Shown in pieces: positions 10,895-22,856 of a stretch of DNA of 64,000 nucleotides. The notes beneath the pieces were generated by a model. It saw nothing but the letters and a program-made list of their open reading frames with translations. It was not told the DNA's origin and did no database searches. Made by a program: the position numbers and the translations under genes. Location of the stretch: the NCBI GenBank assembly GCA_038380435.1, contig JAWZYU010000005.1, positions 34,432,001 to 34,496,000 of the forward strand, in the 5' to 3' direction. Numbering within the stretch: the first letter of the stretch is position 1; every line of letters starts with the position of its first letter. The DNA is from Ryuthela nishihirai. Its lineage: Eukaryota > Arthropoda > Arachnida > Araneae > Heptathelidae.

Positions 10895-12365
10895 TTTCAT
10901 AGGACATCAGCCTTATCTGTTCCTTACAAACTTTTCATAAATTTATACACTTTCCCAATAAATTGACAGTCTTTTCCACATTGATATATTTTATTTGACT
11001 ATACTGTCTTATCCAACTTTTGGCCGCATTAAACCTCAGGTTCGAAAAATCATGGTCAGGAAAACCATTTGTTGTAACTACCACTGAGTGGTTTGGAGGT
11101 GGTATAACTTTAGGGGCGAACTGGCCACAGCATAGAGGATATTATATTTCAAAAATTAGCATACATAAATAGTACACTCTCAGCAAAAAGCATTTCACAT
11201 AGCACACCTTTATTATACACACTTCCACAATAAATTTTTATTACAGGCGTCCACGGCGCTGTCCCTCCCACTTGAGGGAAAAGTCCATTTTCGGCTCGTA
11301 ATCACGAGAAAAATATTCCTAGAGGCTAACAAAGTTAATAAATCTGCATCTCCTAATGCGGACAGCGTGGCGGCAAGAAACTACACTACACTTTGCTAGA
11401 GAGCGCCAGATCAGAGAAATTGACCCTTACCCTGTAGGCTGGAGAACGTCACTCTTTTCGCAAGCGGTTTAGCTGCAGCTAGGCAGTCGTCCGCTCATGG
11501 TTGGCTCATGCACGGCAGTCTTTAGCTAGGATAGCAGGCAGTTTGGCTCACTGGATCATCAGTCATCAACAACTCTCCGTACATAGGCCCTTTTTGCAGA
11601 TTTGCTTTTTCCACTTGCAGGAAGGACTAGAAAGCAGTCCTCCTGCGTTACTGTCCCAAAACAAAGTATCTGTTTTTCCCATTTTTTGCCCGATCCTTGG
11701 ATCATCCTCCACCGAATTGCTACCATCTGTGGGTGTGTGAATGGCGCCCATTGGTCCGCGTGGGTCGAGGTGCGAATCCCCAACCCATGTGACGTGTGTT
11801 GTTCTGGATGGTCGGTCACGTAGGCCTTCGCTATCTGGAGCCTACCAGACCGGGTTGCAGAATTTCTGAGCCTGCGGGGTGTTTCTTCCTCGTCGTCGAC
11901 TGGGTACTCCAAGATGGAGGAAATTAACAGGCAAAGTGGTAATGACGGCTGGAGTCTCTCGTACAAAACCGTCGTGTCCACATTTTGCAAATAAATGTGA
12001 GCATGACAACTTCACAGATTGAATTCCGGAAGGACGCTAGCTGCTCATATCTCTGCAATATTTGTATTTGTTACTTATAAGATCTGTTAAACTATTTCCT
12101 TCATTAACCACAGATTTGAGTAAGTAATCGTTTGAACCAAATGGTGCTCTTTCAATCCATCATACTCGACCTTTGCCGGATGTGCACTTCGAAGGTTAGG
12201 AAATGTATCTCACAATTCCCCTTGAGCTCGGTGTTTATCAGATGCTGATAGGGGAAAAGTCACTGATTTGGGCGTATATAAAAAGTTGCAAAGGAAAGCA
12301 ATTTATAATTTTTTTTCTAAACTCCAGTCCAAAAGACCTATGAAAAAAAAAGCAGAACCGAACAA
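10895..12365. other. Unassigned stretch; possible LTR-element tail at 11200-12000
   Basis: 11200-12000 is less AT-rich than its surroundings and has, on the minus strand, a 143-codon open frame (11559-11990) with an RRLRNSATRSGRLQ-like basic segment. AATAAA-type signals occur near 11200-11250 in that orientation. This could be the 3' end and LTR of a retrotransposon, but no paired LTR, primer site or polypurine tract was found. Nothing recognisable in 10895-11200 or 12000-12365. Confidence 0.3.
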
Positions 12366-12382
12366 TTCCGCCACAGAGAAGG

Positions 12383-12777
12383 GTTGTGTTGTGTTGGGTT
12401 GTTTTACCTCTGAGCGACACTTTTTTGCACACCATGGGCTAAATGGCCAGGTCACATGGACCCCGAAGGCTCAGAGAAGGTTGGGGGAGGGGGCCCACTG
12501 GAACAGCTGTTGGAAGACAGGTGGTAGCCCCCCTTCAAGGCCATCCAGCGTGTTCTTTAGCGTGCAAAGGGTATGGCTCTCCCGCACACAGGGCCACGTC
12601 TTAACGTCCCATCCGACGGACGGCGGCCTTTCCAAGCCCATCGGTGTCCCCTACTGACCGTGGGCAGGGCGGGGAATTTTGCGGAGATAAATCTCAACGC
12701 TGACCCAACTGGGACTCGAACCTGGGAACTACAGATTACGAGCCTGGCGCGCTACCGACTGAGCCCCCCCCCCCCCC
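12383..12777 (-). mobile_element. SINE A copy 2, full length
   Basis: Minus orientation. Target duplication ccacagagaagg at 12371-12382 and 12778-12789. The 5' end of the head has degenerated into a C-run at 12764-12779, and the tail has a ttgtgttgtgttgggttg expansion. Otherwise it matches copy 1 closely, so it is fairly young. Confidence 0.87.
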
Positions 12778-12834
12778 CCACAGAGAAGGACCACGTGATG
12801 AAATTTAAGAAAGAGATAGGATTTTAAACAATAT

Positions 12835-13036
12835 AAAAAAATAAATAAATACCCCCTCAAGCAGCTGCTTGCCACAGAGGTCTGACAAGAGCCTGTCAGT
12901 TTATATGCCATAGTAGAAGGTCTGTGTGGATGGCAGAACCTCAGCAGAAAAACAACACGAACATCCGTGCCTTACCTGGGGCTCAAACCATGGTTCCTTT
13001 GATCAGTAGCCAAGAGCGCTAACCACTCGGCCACAC
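12835..13036 (-). mobile_element. SINE B copy 2, near full length
   Basis: Minus orientation with an (ataa)n tail at 12835-12850, the family core and a nearly complete tRNA head ending gctaaccactcggccac near 13034. Only about 45 bp from SINE A copy 2. Confidence 0.85.
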
Positions 13037-13079
13037 TGTGAAGAATTTCGACTCTTGTCTCCTTCCATAAGTTGACAGA

Positions 13080-14395
13080 GAAGAACGATGTTGGAAAAAT
13101 GCGTTCATACATATTTATTAAGATCAGAAAACTATTCGTTGGAAAAGGTTTTAAACAAATAAACATGCACATACCAGATTTTACTTGAAAAATTAAAGAT
13201 AGAATTTATGCGAGGTAGTAATTTAAAACGTTCATGATGTAATGGTTGGAAGAAATTTGCGCCCTCACTGAATTAACATTAGGAATTTGTTATAATTCAG
13301 AAAAACCGGGTTATGAAGAACGATATTAGTTACGGAAAATACATTCAGTTGCATTCATTAAGAACATAAACTGACTTCGTGGTAAAGGAGAAACCGAAAA
13401 CATGTTCTTATTTCATACCGAATTTCAGTGTATTATTAATTTAATGTAAATCTTAGTGTTCTTTATTCCATAGCAAATAATTTAGTGAGAAAAATTAAGG
13501 ACAGATTTTATGTGAGCTAGTGATTTGAAACGCTCCTATGGAAAAATGCATTCACTTGCATTCATTAAGAGCATAAACTGATTTCACGCTAAAACTTTAA
13601 ACTGTAAACATCTTTTTTTACACTAGATTCCAGCTTACTTTGAAAATCAAGGTTAAAAATTTATGTGAGCCAGTGACTTGAAACGTACCGATTGAATCAC
13701 TGATTTTCCATAAGAATATACTATTATGGCACAGAAACAGAGTCGGAAAGAAATATCTTTCAACGAAAAATTCATTCAATTGCATATATTACGATCAGAA
13801 AAATAATTTAGTGGACAAATTTTAAACAAGAAACGGAATACATGTTCTTATTTCATAGAAAATTTTATCTTACCTAAAATATAAGAACAAAATTTGTGTA
13901 AGGTATAAAATTAAAACGAACAAAAATTAGTGTGAGTAACGAATTTCACTTCCATTTCAGCGTGCAACATATACGTTCGCTAGGAAACGTTTTTGAATAT
14001 AAAACTGAATTGAAAACTAGACACGTGTTCTTATTTCATACAAGTTTTTCGTTCAGTGTACAAAAATAAAGGTAAGATTTGTGCAAGATAGAAGTATTAA
14101 ACGATCAAAAATTAATGAAAGGTGAAATATCCCTTTCCATAGGGATAACATGGGACTTATCTTTTAGTGTTGTAACCTTCCTATTTAACAGAATTTGGTA
14201 AATCTTGAGGAAGGACTTCCCAGAATGATAAAAAAATCAATAAATATTAATAAATAATTAAAAAATTTTTAGTGTACAAATTTTGTGTCGGGTATAAAAA
14301 AATTTTAACATAAAATAGGTTTGGTGATAATTTTGTAAACACAAAACTGGAAAGGTTTTCTTGCTTTAAACCAAGTTTTGGTTTAGTTGGTAAAA
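13080..14395. repeat. Divergent tandem array, ~200-240-bp units
   Basis: A module of the form cattaaga.cataaactga followed by a gtgg/gctaaa segment, then aaaacatgttcttatttcat and taaaattaaag, recurs at about 13113, 13354, 13560, 13777 and 13975 with weaker traces to ~14390. Units are strongly diverged and AT-rich. One unit reappears inverted at 15285-15430, and the core motif also occurs in both arms of the Maverick-like element (32330-32380 and its complement near 36095-36150). Confidence 0.6.
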
Positions 14396-14399
14396 TATA

Positions 14400-14456
14400 T
14401 AAATAAATAATAATAAATAAATACTACCTAAAGCAGCTGCTTACCACAGAGGTCAG
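14400..14456 (-). mobile_element. SINE B 3' fragment
   Basis: A-rich tail plus the diagnostic core (aagcagctgcttaccacaga), truncated just after the core. Minus orientation. Confidence 0.7.
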
Positions 14457-14643
14457 AAATGAAAAAAGGAAAAAGGGGACATATATTAAACTGGATACAA
14501 AATCGACTTCCCATAGGAAAACATGGGAAAATGAGCAGTGCGTGTCAAAAATGATGTCTGTTACTAAAATATTTCGAAAAAGAAATCGGTACGGTGATAA
14601 AACTTGTAACGAAAAGCAGGTGTTGATTAGAATTATGTAAAGA

Positions 14644-15031
14644 GTTGGGTTGCGTTGTTTCACCTTTGAGCGGCACTTTTTTGAACACCATGGGCTAAAT
14701 GGCCAGGTAACATGGACCCCGAAGGCTCAGAGAAGGTTGGGGGAGGGGACTCATTGGAATAGCTGTTGGGAGACAGATGGTAGCCTCCCGTCAAGCCCAT
14801 CCAGCGTGTTCTTTAACGTGCACAGGGTATGACTCTCCCGCACACGGACCACGGCTTAACGTCCCATCCGACGGACGGCGGCCTTTCCAAGCCCATCGGT
14901 GTCCCCTACTGACCGTGGGCAGGGCGGGGAATTTTTCGGAGATAAATCTCAACGCTGACCCAGATGGGACTCGAACCTGGGAACTACAGATTACGAGCCT
15001 GGCGCGCTACCGACTGAGCCACCCCCGCCCC
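14644..15031 (-). mobile_element. SINE A copy 3, full length
   Basis: Minus orientation, complete head (ctaccgactgagccaccccc). Target duplication aattatg(t/c)aaaga at 14631-14643 and 15032-15044, with one mismatch. Confidence 0.88.
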
Positions 15032-15284
15032 AATTATGCAAAGAATCTGGAATGGTGAAGGGACTGATTTGTTTGATAAAAATATATGTGAAATATACTG
15101 GACTTATGGGTTATCAGCATAGTGTAAACGATATATGTTGTTAAGTATTCGAATATTATGTGTATGTGGCAATATTTCAGTGCAGAAAGCAAAAATTCAT
15201 CCAAAGGGATGAAAATTGTTAATCCGTGACGAGATAGGGTTACCGTTCATAGTTAAATAGTAATAAGAAACAGAATTTAGTAAA

Positions 15285-15430
15285 ATCTTATAATTACACT
15301 AAATTAATGGTAGTAGATTTACACTAAATTAATAGTACACTAAAATTTGGTATGAAATAAGAACATGCTTTCGGTTTCTCCTTTACCACGAAGTCAGTTT
15401 ATGCTCTTAATGAATGCAACTGAATGTATT
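15285..15430 (-). repeat. Inverted copy of a 13.3-kb array unit
   Basis: Reverse complement matches 13330-13465 over ~130 bp at high identity (cattcagttgcattcatt ... aaaggagaaaccgaaa). The two form an inverted pair about 1.8 kb apart. Confidence 0.75.
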
Positions 15431-15434
15431 TGCG

Positions 15435-16805
15435 TAAATAATATCACAAACAGAAGGCTACTGCTCAAATCTATTGTTTCAGGAAGCATATCCGAGGGAG
15501 CATGTGAATGTGTCGTCGTCTCTAAAATACAAGTTGAAGAAATAGAAAGTGAAAAATCACATGAATGTAGTGGGAGGCACCCTATCTACAAAATCGCATT
15601 TGTGAAAGGAAAGGTAGTGTAACAGTAAAATTGCCAGAGTACATTGTAATGGTTTACAGACTAAATTTAAGATAAGCTAGGATAGGAGACATATCAACTG
15701 TGAAATTTCATATAGTACAGTGGCAGTGGTCGGTTGAGTCCGTAGCACAGAATTCATAAACTGTTATTACTAGGCTAGAGTCCCCAAATGTATTGCCATT
15801 GAAATTTATTTCCTTAAACCCTTCCATCGGTGAGATAGGTGACTCTGCTTTGAAAAACACATCTGTTCGTCAGATGAGACTTTAAATGTGGCAAAGTGTG
15901 ACACACTTGATTAACGTCAAAGAACACTCTGAATGGCCTTAATAGGAGCAGTATACTGCGGTATAATTACTCATGTAAGAAATGGTTAAACATCAGGCTT
16001 AATTTAAATAACAATATGTAAAAGTTAACTAATTGAAATTAAAAACTTCAGTTCTATAATTTAGAATAGAAAATATTCATATGCCTAAAATAGGAAAGAA
16101 TAATATTCGTAAATTATCGCTCTTCAACATAGATTAATGATATTAGTTAAAAATTTTAATGGAAAGGAAATGCTTTCATTTTAAACAAGATATTCTAAAA
16201 ATTCTGGTCTCAGTTTTCCATTTGTTGTTATGATAAATTAATTTTCAAATGCAAATATGAAAGATGTGTTTTTTTCTGTAATAGCCGCCACTCGGCCTTC
16301 ATACGTATATATAGACATGAATGCCTTATATTGTTCAGTCGTGTTTGTTTCACAGTAGACTTACATATTTTTAAAGTAATTTCATTTGAATTCAGGAAAG
16401 CTTTGCATTTGAAAAAATTATAGACAGAATTTCCTAAGAGATTTCAAAATTCCGCGGAAATTCTTTAGTTTCTAATTAGAAATAGAAGCATTTGTATTCT
16501 TATTTTTCGCACTGTCTGCAATTTCTTATTCTCGGTGTCGAAAGTTACTCTCCTGGGATATCAGTTTGAAAATATTGCAATAAAATAAAATTTTAAATGA
16601 TAACGTTTAGAAAGTTTTATTTGTTTTTCCAGTGGCAACAAAAGTTTTTCAAGTAGTACCTTGTGAATAATTTATTATATCTGGCTGAAACATATTTGAG
16701 ATTTTCAAAACAACAAATCTTGATCAGGAATAGCAGCTGGAAGACAAAGTGATATATACATACTATATGATATCTAAATATAAAGAGAAAAAAGGTTTTC
16801 ATCTT
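15435..16805. other. AT-rich stretch with one degenerate SINE A
   Basis: 15770-15955 holds a weak SINE A body trace (cagatgagactttaaatgtg; gtcaaagaacactctgaatg). The rest has no recognisable feature; open frames are short and AT-driven. Confidence 0.45.
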
Positions 16806-16827
16806 TTTGTGGTTATTAAAGAGTTGC

Positions 16828-17310
16828 TGTAATTCAACGGATGTATATAGACGTATACACCTAAAGACTAAAATTAGACTGTATAATAGTTTGGTTCTTT
16901 CTAGGGTTAGTTATGGTAGTGAAACTTGGATACTTTGTAAACAAGATAACAGGGAACTAGATGCTTTTGATTCCAGATGCTTACGCAGTATCTTGGGCAT
17001 TAGGTGGTTCAACTTTGTACCTAATGATGAGGTTAGGCAAAGGAGTTTGCTACCTCCTTTAAGCAGCATATTGTGCATTGACCATGTTGCCCGTATGAAT
17101 AATTATAGATTGGCGAATAGGGTTATGAACTGTATGCCTAAAGGCCTCAGAAAGAGGGGGAGACCTAGGATGCGGTGTAGAGACAATGTCAAACAGGACC
17201 TTGTTAGAATTGGTGTGCAGTGCCAGATGCAGTAGATGTAGCTCAGGATAGACTTGCTTGGAGAACTAAATTGCACGGTCTGGTTGGACCTCCGTAAGCT
17301 CATGACTGCT

Positions 17311-17371
<61 letters not shown>

Positions 17372-17375
17372 TTAA
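16828..17375 (+). pseudogene. LINE 3' end: RT C-terminal part with (ATG)n tail
   Basis: Open from about 16807 to 17235. Translation shows IHLKTKIRLYNSLVLSRVSY, ETWILCKQDNRELDAF, CLRSILGIRWFN and near the end KRGRPRMRCRDNVKQDL, the C-terminal thumb/tail region of non-LTR ORFs. The 3' UTR is short and the element ends in a (gat)n run at 17312-17370; a microsatellite tail instead of poly(A) is common in RTE-like LINEs. It is 5' truncated, as expected for incomplete reverse transcription. No catalytic YADD box is included, so it is dead. It is the best-preserved 3' end of the three copies. Confidence 0.82.
17312..17370 (+). repeat. (ATG)n microsatellite tail
   Basis: About 19 uninterrupted gat/atg triplets form the 3' tail of the LINE fragment. 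The minus-strand polyhistidine frame is a by-product. Confidence 0.95.
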
Positions 17376-17454
17376 TGAATGTTTCTTTGCGTTTATTAAG
17401 ATCTTACCCACAAACTTGCAGTTTCTACTAGTATTTGCAATATATTAGGTTGAT

Positions 17455-18741
17455 GCCGATGAAATGTCCGCTTTCAGCGAGCTAACCTGTTCGACCCCTC
17501 CAGCGGATTGGTGTCATCTAGCAACGTCACACAGGTCGGTATATATCTGGGGTACGTGTTATGTGCTTCATTTCGTGACGAGGTTCAACCACGATGCCCA
17601 GGCTTCGATCAAAGTGGAATCATGGAGATAGTCTAGTTGTGCGTAATGTTTCTGTATGAGTTCAAACTCGGACATTCCTCTGGTATAGCGGCCCGAAATA
17701 TTAATGCAGTATTTTGACAGGGTACTACTAATTAACGTACAATACATCGATGGTTTGCAAAACTCCAAGCAGGAGACATAGCCCTTGAAAATTAACCTCC
17801 TTGAAAACCTTGAAATTTAACCTCGTTCACCAGTATCTGCAACAGATGAGAAGGTGAAGAATATCGTGGAAGCTGACCACGGTAGAGTGTCGGTGAGATC
17901 GCAGCGAAGACCCGTGCGCATCATTCGACGGTTGTCTGGCGCCTGACAGCCCTGTGGAAGGTAAAAAAGCTGGATGTTTGGGTGTCACAGGAATTGACAG
18001 CAGCCAACAGGACACACAATCTGGATGTGTGCATTTGCCTCTTTGCCCGGAACAAATGGGACGGAATCTTGCATCGGATCGTAACCTGCGATGAAAAGTG
18101 GGTCCTCTACGATAAACGTCACCGATCATCACAGTGTATGGATACCATGGAGCCACCAAAACATTGTCCAAAGCAATCCCTACACCCGCGGAAAGTGCTG
18201 GTTCTCCTATGGTGTCTGCTGCTGGCATGATCCACCATTCGACCAAGTGAAACCATCAATTTGGACCGCTATTGTGCTGAAATGCTGCAGATGCACGGAA
18301 AACTCGATACCAAACAGTTATTTTTGATCAACAGGCATGGGGGTCTTCCTGCTGCATGACATGCCTTCCCGCATGTCTCACAAAGGACCGTCCAATGAAT
18401 CCATCAGTTGGACTACGAAACACTGCTGCACGCTGCATATTCCACTGATCTTGCTCCCGCGAATTATTGCTGCTTCTAGCATCTGGATCATTTGTTGGCC
18501 GAGAACACCTCTCCAAAGGACGAGCTGTGTGTCAAGCTGTTGCCATCTTCCTTTCCTCACAGACTACAGAGTTTTATCGTTGTGGGATCCACAGCCTCGT
18601 AACCCGTTGGCAGAAATGTATCGATACCGTTGGGGGGGGGGGGGGGGGCAGTACTTTGACTAGGCAGGTAACTGCTTCCCATTTTTATGAAGGTTTTCAG
18701 GTGGCACTTTTATTTTGGGCATTTCATGTGCACCAACCCAA
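17455..18741 (+). mobile_element. Full-length mariner element (1287 bp), TA target site
   Basis: Begins TTAGGTTGATGCCGATGAAATG at 17455 (20 bases and more match the complement of the right end, ...GCACCAACCCAA at 18741). TA duplications lie at 17453-17454 and 18742-18743. Length and TIR start are typical of mauritiana-type mariners. A long G-run (18631-18648) sits just after the transposase end. Confidence 0.88.
17590..18655 (+). pseudogene. Mariner transposase pseudogene
   Basis: Cut-and-paste transposase with an N-terminal helix-turn-helix region and a DD34D catalytic core. In broken frames I read an N-terminal part around 17595-17790 (WFAKLQAGD-like), then VWVSQELTAANRT near 17970, IVTCDEKWVLYD near 18076 (first Asp), PPKHCPKQSLHPRKVLV, LLHD near 18350 (second Asp), YSTDLAPANY near 18440 (third Asp) and YRYRWG-like sequence at the end. 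At least four frameshifts or stops break it, so it is inactive, although the three acidic positions survive. The surrounding TIRs make the assignment firm. Confidence 0.85.
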
Positions 18742-18847
18742 TATTTCTGTCAAAATTAATTAAAAAAATTATTAAAATTAATAATATGAGAATAAAATGA
18801 ATGATTGGTAACAGCATTTCTGTATGTAGGTTTTGCTATGTGTCAGA

Positions 18848-19000
18848 GAAATTTTTCCTGAAATCGGGCTCTCCAATTGTCGAAACGATTCTCACTCAGG
18901 AGAACTAAAACTCAATAACTTCGGGCTCCGGCCGGCGTAGGCCGGAAAAGTTTAATCCAAATTCATCTCTAATGGGCGCGTTGTGAATTAGAGTATTATG
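18848..19000. repeat. Dispersed repeat shared with 63003-63100
   Basis: Shared elements: tttttcctgaaatcgggctc and tcatctctaatg, with a GC-rich segment between (ggctccggccggcgtaggcc here). Class unknown. Confidence 0.45.
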
Positions 19001-19124
19001 TCTTCTGCGCCCAGGTTCTAGTATCAGGAAAAGTACAAATGTTGCTTTCTGTTGAGTTCTCGCCTTCCTCACCGGATTATTCTCTGGCAAATTATTTTAC
19101 TGAGGTCTCTCTAGGTGGAAAGCA

Positions 19125-19218
19125 GCTTTGTTGTTATTTGCATCATCGTAGTTGTTATTGTCGTTGTCCTTGTTATCGTAGTTGTTATTTTCGTTGTCAT
19201 CGTTTTCGTTATTGTCTC
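19125..19218. repeat. Imperfect GTT/CGT trinucleotide repeat
   Basis: Run of gtt, gtc and atc triplets such as tagttgttattgtcgttgtc. Open frames here are products of the repeat. Confidence 0.75.
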
Positions 19219-19449
19219 AGAGCTGTTCTCAACCGACAATACTGCCAAAGTGGCGAAAAGGTGTCGAGTTGGTTCTCGGTGACACTGCAATACTGGGGTT
19301 TGAGTTCGAGTCCTGAGCATGGTCATTTGCTCTACCATAACTTTCAGATAAGCTAGTAACTTTACAGGTCTGATCACAAATTAAAAAAAGAAAACTTACT
19401 TCGGATGAATGGTCAGGAATTTCTTTAAGAGTACGGCGCATTTGTTTTA

Positions 19450-19504
19450 CCATCGGAAATTATATTTCTCAACCGTGATGGTTGAGAAATATAATTTCGG
19501 ATGG
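19450..19504. repeat. Strong inverted repeat (25-bp arms, 5-base loop)
   Basis: aaattatatttctcaacc and ggttgagaaatataattt are perfectly complementary around gtgat; outer bases extend the stem with one offset. No TE match. A transcript would form a stable hairpin. Confidence 0.85.
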
Positions 19505-19727
19505 CAAGACTGAAGCATTTGAGTCCTCCGAGACCAATGTAACCCATTTCGATGAATGTCAAAGTTATTGAAGTTACAGTCACAAAAAATTATTTCCTGC
19601 ATACATTTTGCATAGTCAATAAAAAAGACGATTATTAAAAGTTCAACATATGATTTGTTCTATGATTCAGTTTTCGAATGTTGTACTCATTTATCATTTG
19701 GGATTTGATGAATGACTTATCTAAGGG

Positions 19728-19895
19728 ACCTGGGTTCGAGCCCCGGGTAAGGCATGGCTGTTTGTGTCGTTTTCCTGCTGAGGGCCTGCCATCCTCACAG
19801 ACCTTCTACTATGGCATATAAACTGACAGGCTCCTGTCAGACCTCTGTGGCAAGCAGCTGCTTGAGGGGATATTTATTATTTTTTATTTAAAAAC
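19728..19895 (+). mobile_element. SINE B copy, head 5' end lost
   Basis: Plus orientation: tctaagggacctgggttcga, cccgggtaaggcatggctg, full body and core, and an (attt)n-type tail to ~19895. The first half of the tRNA head (A box) is missing. Confidence 0.85.
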
Positions 19896-19899
19896 AAAG

Positions 19900-20650
19900 T
19901 AGTCATTATTTAGTTAGCCTATTGGTATTTCAAGTAATTAATACCTAAACTTTCACGTTATTGATGTTAATTAATTGCCTCAGTTATTAAGCCAGTTGAT
20001 TTACTGCCTTTTTGTTTATTACGAATTCACTCACGGTTGGTGTTAAATAAAAATATTTCTAAAAATCTGTAACAGTATTTTGAAATAAAGGCAATGAAAA
20101 TGAGTTTGTTTTGACTATTTACATTTAATTTAAATTTTACGCACCAACTCCAGTGGGATCACTACCCGCAGTTTGTGCTTTACTGGTTTAGTCGATGGAC
20201 TGATTTTTTTGCATATTCATCCGGGAGATTCAAACATTAAGGAATAGGAAAAATACGAAATAAATATATGTTCGAATGTCTGGCAGATATTGTTATTAAT
20301 ATTACCTAACCACAGTTCCATCTGGGAAGATTGACAGACAAATCTTATTATTTTACGAAGTAAGAATTCCATCTAATTATAAAACAGCTCAGCTACGAAA
20401 GACTTTCAAAAAGTCCTTGACCTTTGTCTGTAGATTTGTACAGCTTCCTTCGGAGTTAACGAGCTACAATTTTTTTGAAAGCTTGTCTAAACTTGTCGTT
20501 GCAGGTTAAAAATAGAGAAATAATAGAATATATTCCATATAATAGAATATATGGAGCCTACTAAAGACGGGGGGGGGGGAAGTTTTTACATTTTCACAAG
20601 GATGCAGCTTGGGGAGGACGCTAGAAAAAAGTTCATGCAGATTCATCACA
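19900..20650. other. AT-rich stretch, nothing recognised
   Basis: No coding or repeat similarity seen. A short dup (aatagaatatat) and a G-run lie at 20520-20580, just before the mariner relic. Confidence 0.45.
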
Positions 20651-21074
20651 AGATATGGGATCATGCAAATTCATATGGCACTATTACGGAATGAAGGCGC
20701 AAATTCAGAGAAGGACGGCTGAGCTTCGAATACCTCCCTCGTGCAAGAAGCCGAAGGAGGCCTTGAATGAGAGATTTATTACTGCTGTTGGTGAACTTGT
20801 TGAGGAAAGCCCACATATCATCTTTCAGAAAATAAGTTTAGCTATGAGGGTAACTATTTGCAGATGGAAACAATTATTCAGCAATATTTAAATTTCAAAA
20901 GATCGTGCCAAATGGGTATTTCACAAACTGACAGAACAGCAAAAAGGGCTCATGCAAAGAGACTCATGCAAAGAGATGCTGGCAATGTTTGAACCTAGTG
21001 GCCCCAAAAGTTTAACAGACATTGTCACAGGTGATGAGACGTTGTTATGCAATTCCCAGAAAGATCGAGAGCTA

Positions 21075-21651
21075 CACTATATTGCAAAACGTGTCCGGAC
21101 ACTTTCATGTTAAGTGAACGAATAGCCACATTCAAATCTACCTAACTTTGAAAATAAGCTTTTTACGGAAATAGGTCACTAGATAAAAATTTAAGATCTC
21201 GGTCAGAACTCTCTAAATCTCTATTTTTCTATAATATTATTCTAATATTTAAAGAATTATGGAAGCTGTAATATGTAACAACAGATGTTATCACACCAAA
21301 CTATCAAAACCTTTCTCCCCTAAATTTATCAAGCTTCAAAAATCCTTGTACAAAATTCAAATATCGCATATATATTGTGAACAATTTGTTTTAACAGTTG
21401 TGATTTAACTTTTTCAAGTAAATTTTCAAAACTAGCAAAAGTTTCACATAAATGTTTCAGCTTCCATAACTCTTTAAATATTAGATTAATATTATAGCAA
21501 ATAGAGATTTAGAGAACTCTGACAGAGATCTTCAGTTTATGTCTATTGACTTTTTTTCCGTAAAAAGCTTATTTTCAAAGTTACGTAGATTTGAATGTGG
21601 CTATTCGTTCACTTAATATGAAAGTGTATGGACACTTTTTGCAATATAATG
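21075..21651. mobile_element. 577-bp MITE with ~205-bp inverted repeats
   Basis: Ends CACTATATTGCAAAA and TTTTGCAATATAATG, flanked by TA (21073-21074 and 21652-21653). Arms of about 205 bp are near-complementary, including aatagccacattcaaatcta and gaaaataagctttttacgga. The GTCCGGACAC motif near the ends suggests mariner-type transposition. A second copy lies at 28827-29455. Confidence 0.88.
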
Positions 21652-22856
21652 TATGTTTGGGTTGCGGAAGATGAAATGCATCCCCATATCCTCCAACAAA
21701 ACTTTCGCTCAAAGAAGAGAAAGATTCACATTTTTTTTCAATTCCTAAGGAGTGGTAACGGTGAACCCCTTATCTGAAAAACTGATTATAAATGGCCAAT
21801 ATTATATCAATATTATTTTGCCCAAAATGGTTAAGTAGATGAACATTCGTGTCAAGGGTTCTCCTTCTTCATGACAATACTAATGCTCACAAACCCGACA
21901 TGTTACGGCCTATCTGGTGCAGAAAAAAAATCAAATAGCTACCTCCATCTTGCATATTCACCCTACACTGATATGCCAGTTTATTAGGTACACTTACCTA
22001 ATACCGTGTTGCGCCTCTTTTGGCCTTTAGAACAGCTCTAATTCGTCGGGGCATGGAGCTTAGAAGATGCTGGATGTGTTGTACAGGAAAGTTGTACCAT
22101 GCAGAAATGACTGTGTCGCACAGTGGCCACAAATTGAAGAGCAGCATAGCTTTGCTGTGAACAGTCCTTACCACCTCATCCTAAAGATGCTCGATAGCGT
22201 TTAGATCTGGGGATTGTGCAGGCCAATGAAGCAAGGAAAACCAATTGGTGTGTTCCTGGAATTATTAGGTGACGATTTGTGCCTTGTGAGCAGGTGCATT
22301 ATCATTACAAATGTGTCCATCCAATTGACGATAAACTATAGCCATGAAGGGATGAACTTGGTCAGCAATGACGTTCAAATATGCGTCGCATTCAGATGTC
22401 CTTCAATGGGTGTCAGGGAGTCTAATATGTGCCAGGAAAACATTCCCACACCATCACACCGCCACCACCAGCTTGTACTGTTGACAATAAAGAAGATGGC
22501 TCCATGATCTCATGTTGCTTGCACCATATTCTGATTCTTCCATCAGTATGATGCAAACAGAACTGTGATTCATCTGACCAGGCTACATTTTTCCAGTCCT
22601 CAATGGTCCAGTATTGATGCTCTTGAGCCCATTGGAGATGTGCTTTCCTGCTCTTCAATGGTCCAGTATTGATTCTCTTGAGCCCATTGGAGATGTGCTT
22701 TCCTGCTGACAACATTGGCATTTGACATGATCGACAGTTGTTGTAGCCAATACGTTCGATACGTGATGAATTCAAAGATGACCTTCTGCACACCAATGTT
22801 TAATTCTGCTGTGATTTGCCTGGTCGTGGTTGAAGGCCTGCGGACTGATTTTAGAG

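Noticed and set aside
11559..11990. Gypsy env/pol protein end
   Set aside because: Only a basic segment suggests it; no LTR pair, no catalytic motif, so kept as an unassigned stretch.
17103..17411. Polyhistidine open frame
   Set aside because: Produced by translating the (ATG)n LINE tail on the other strand.
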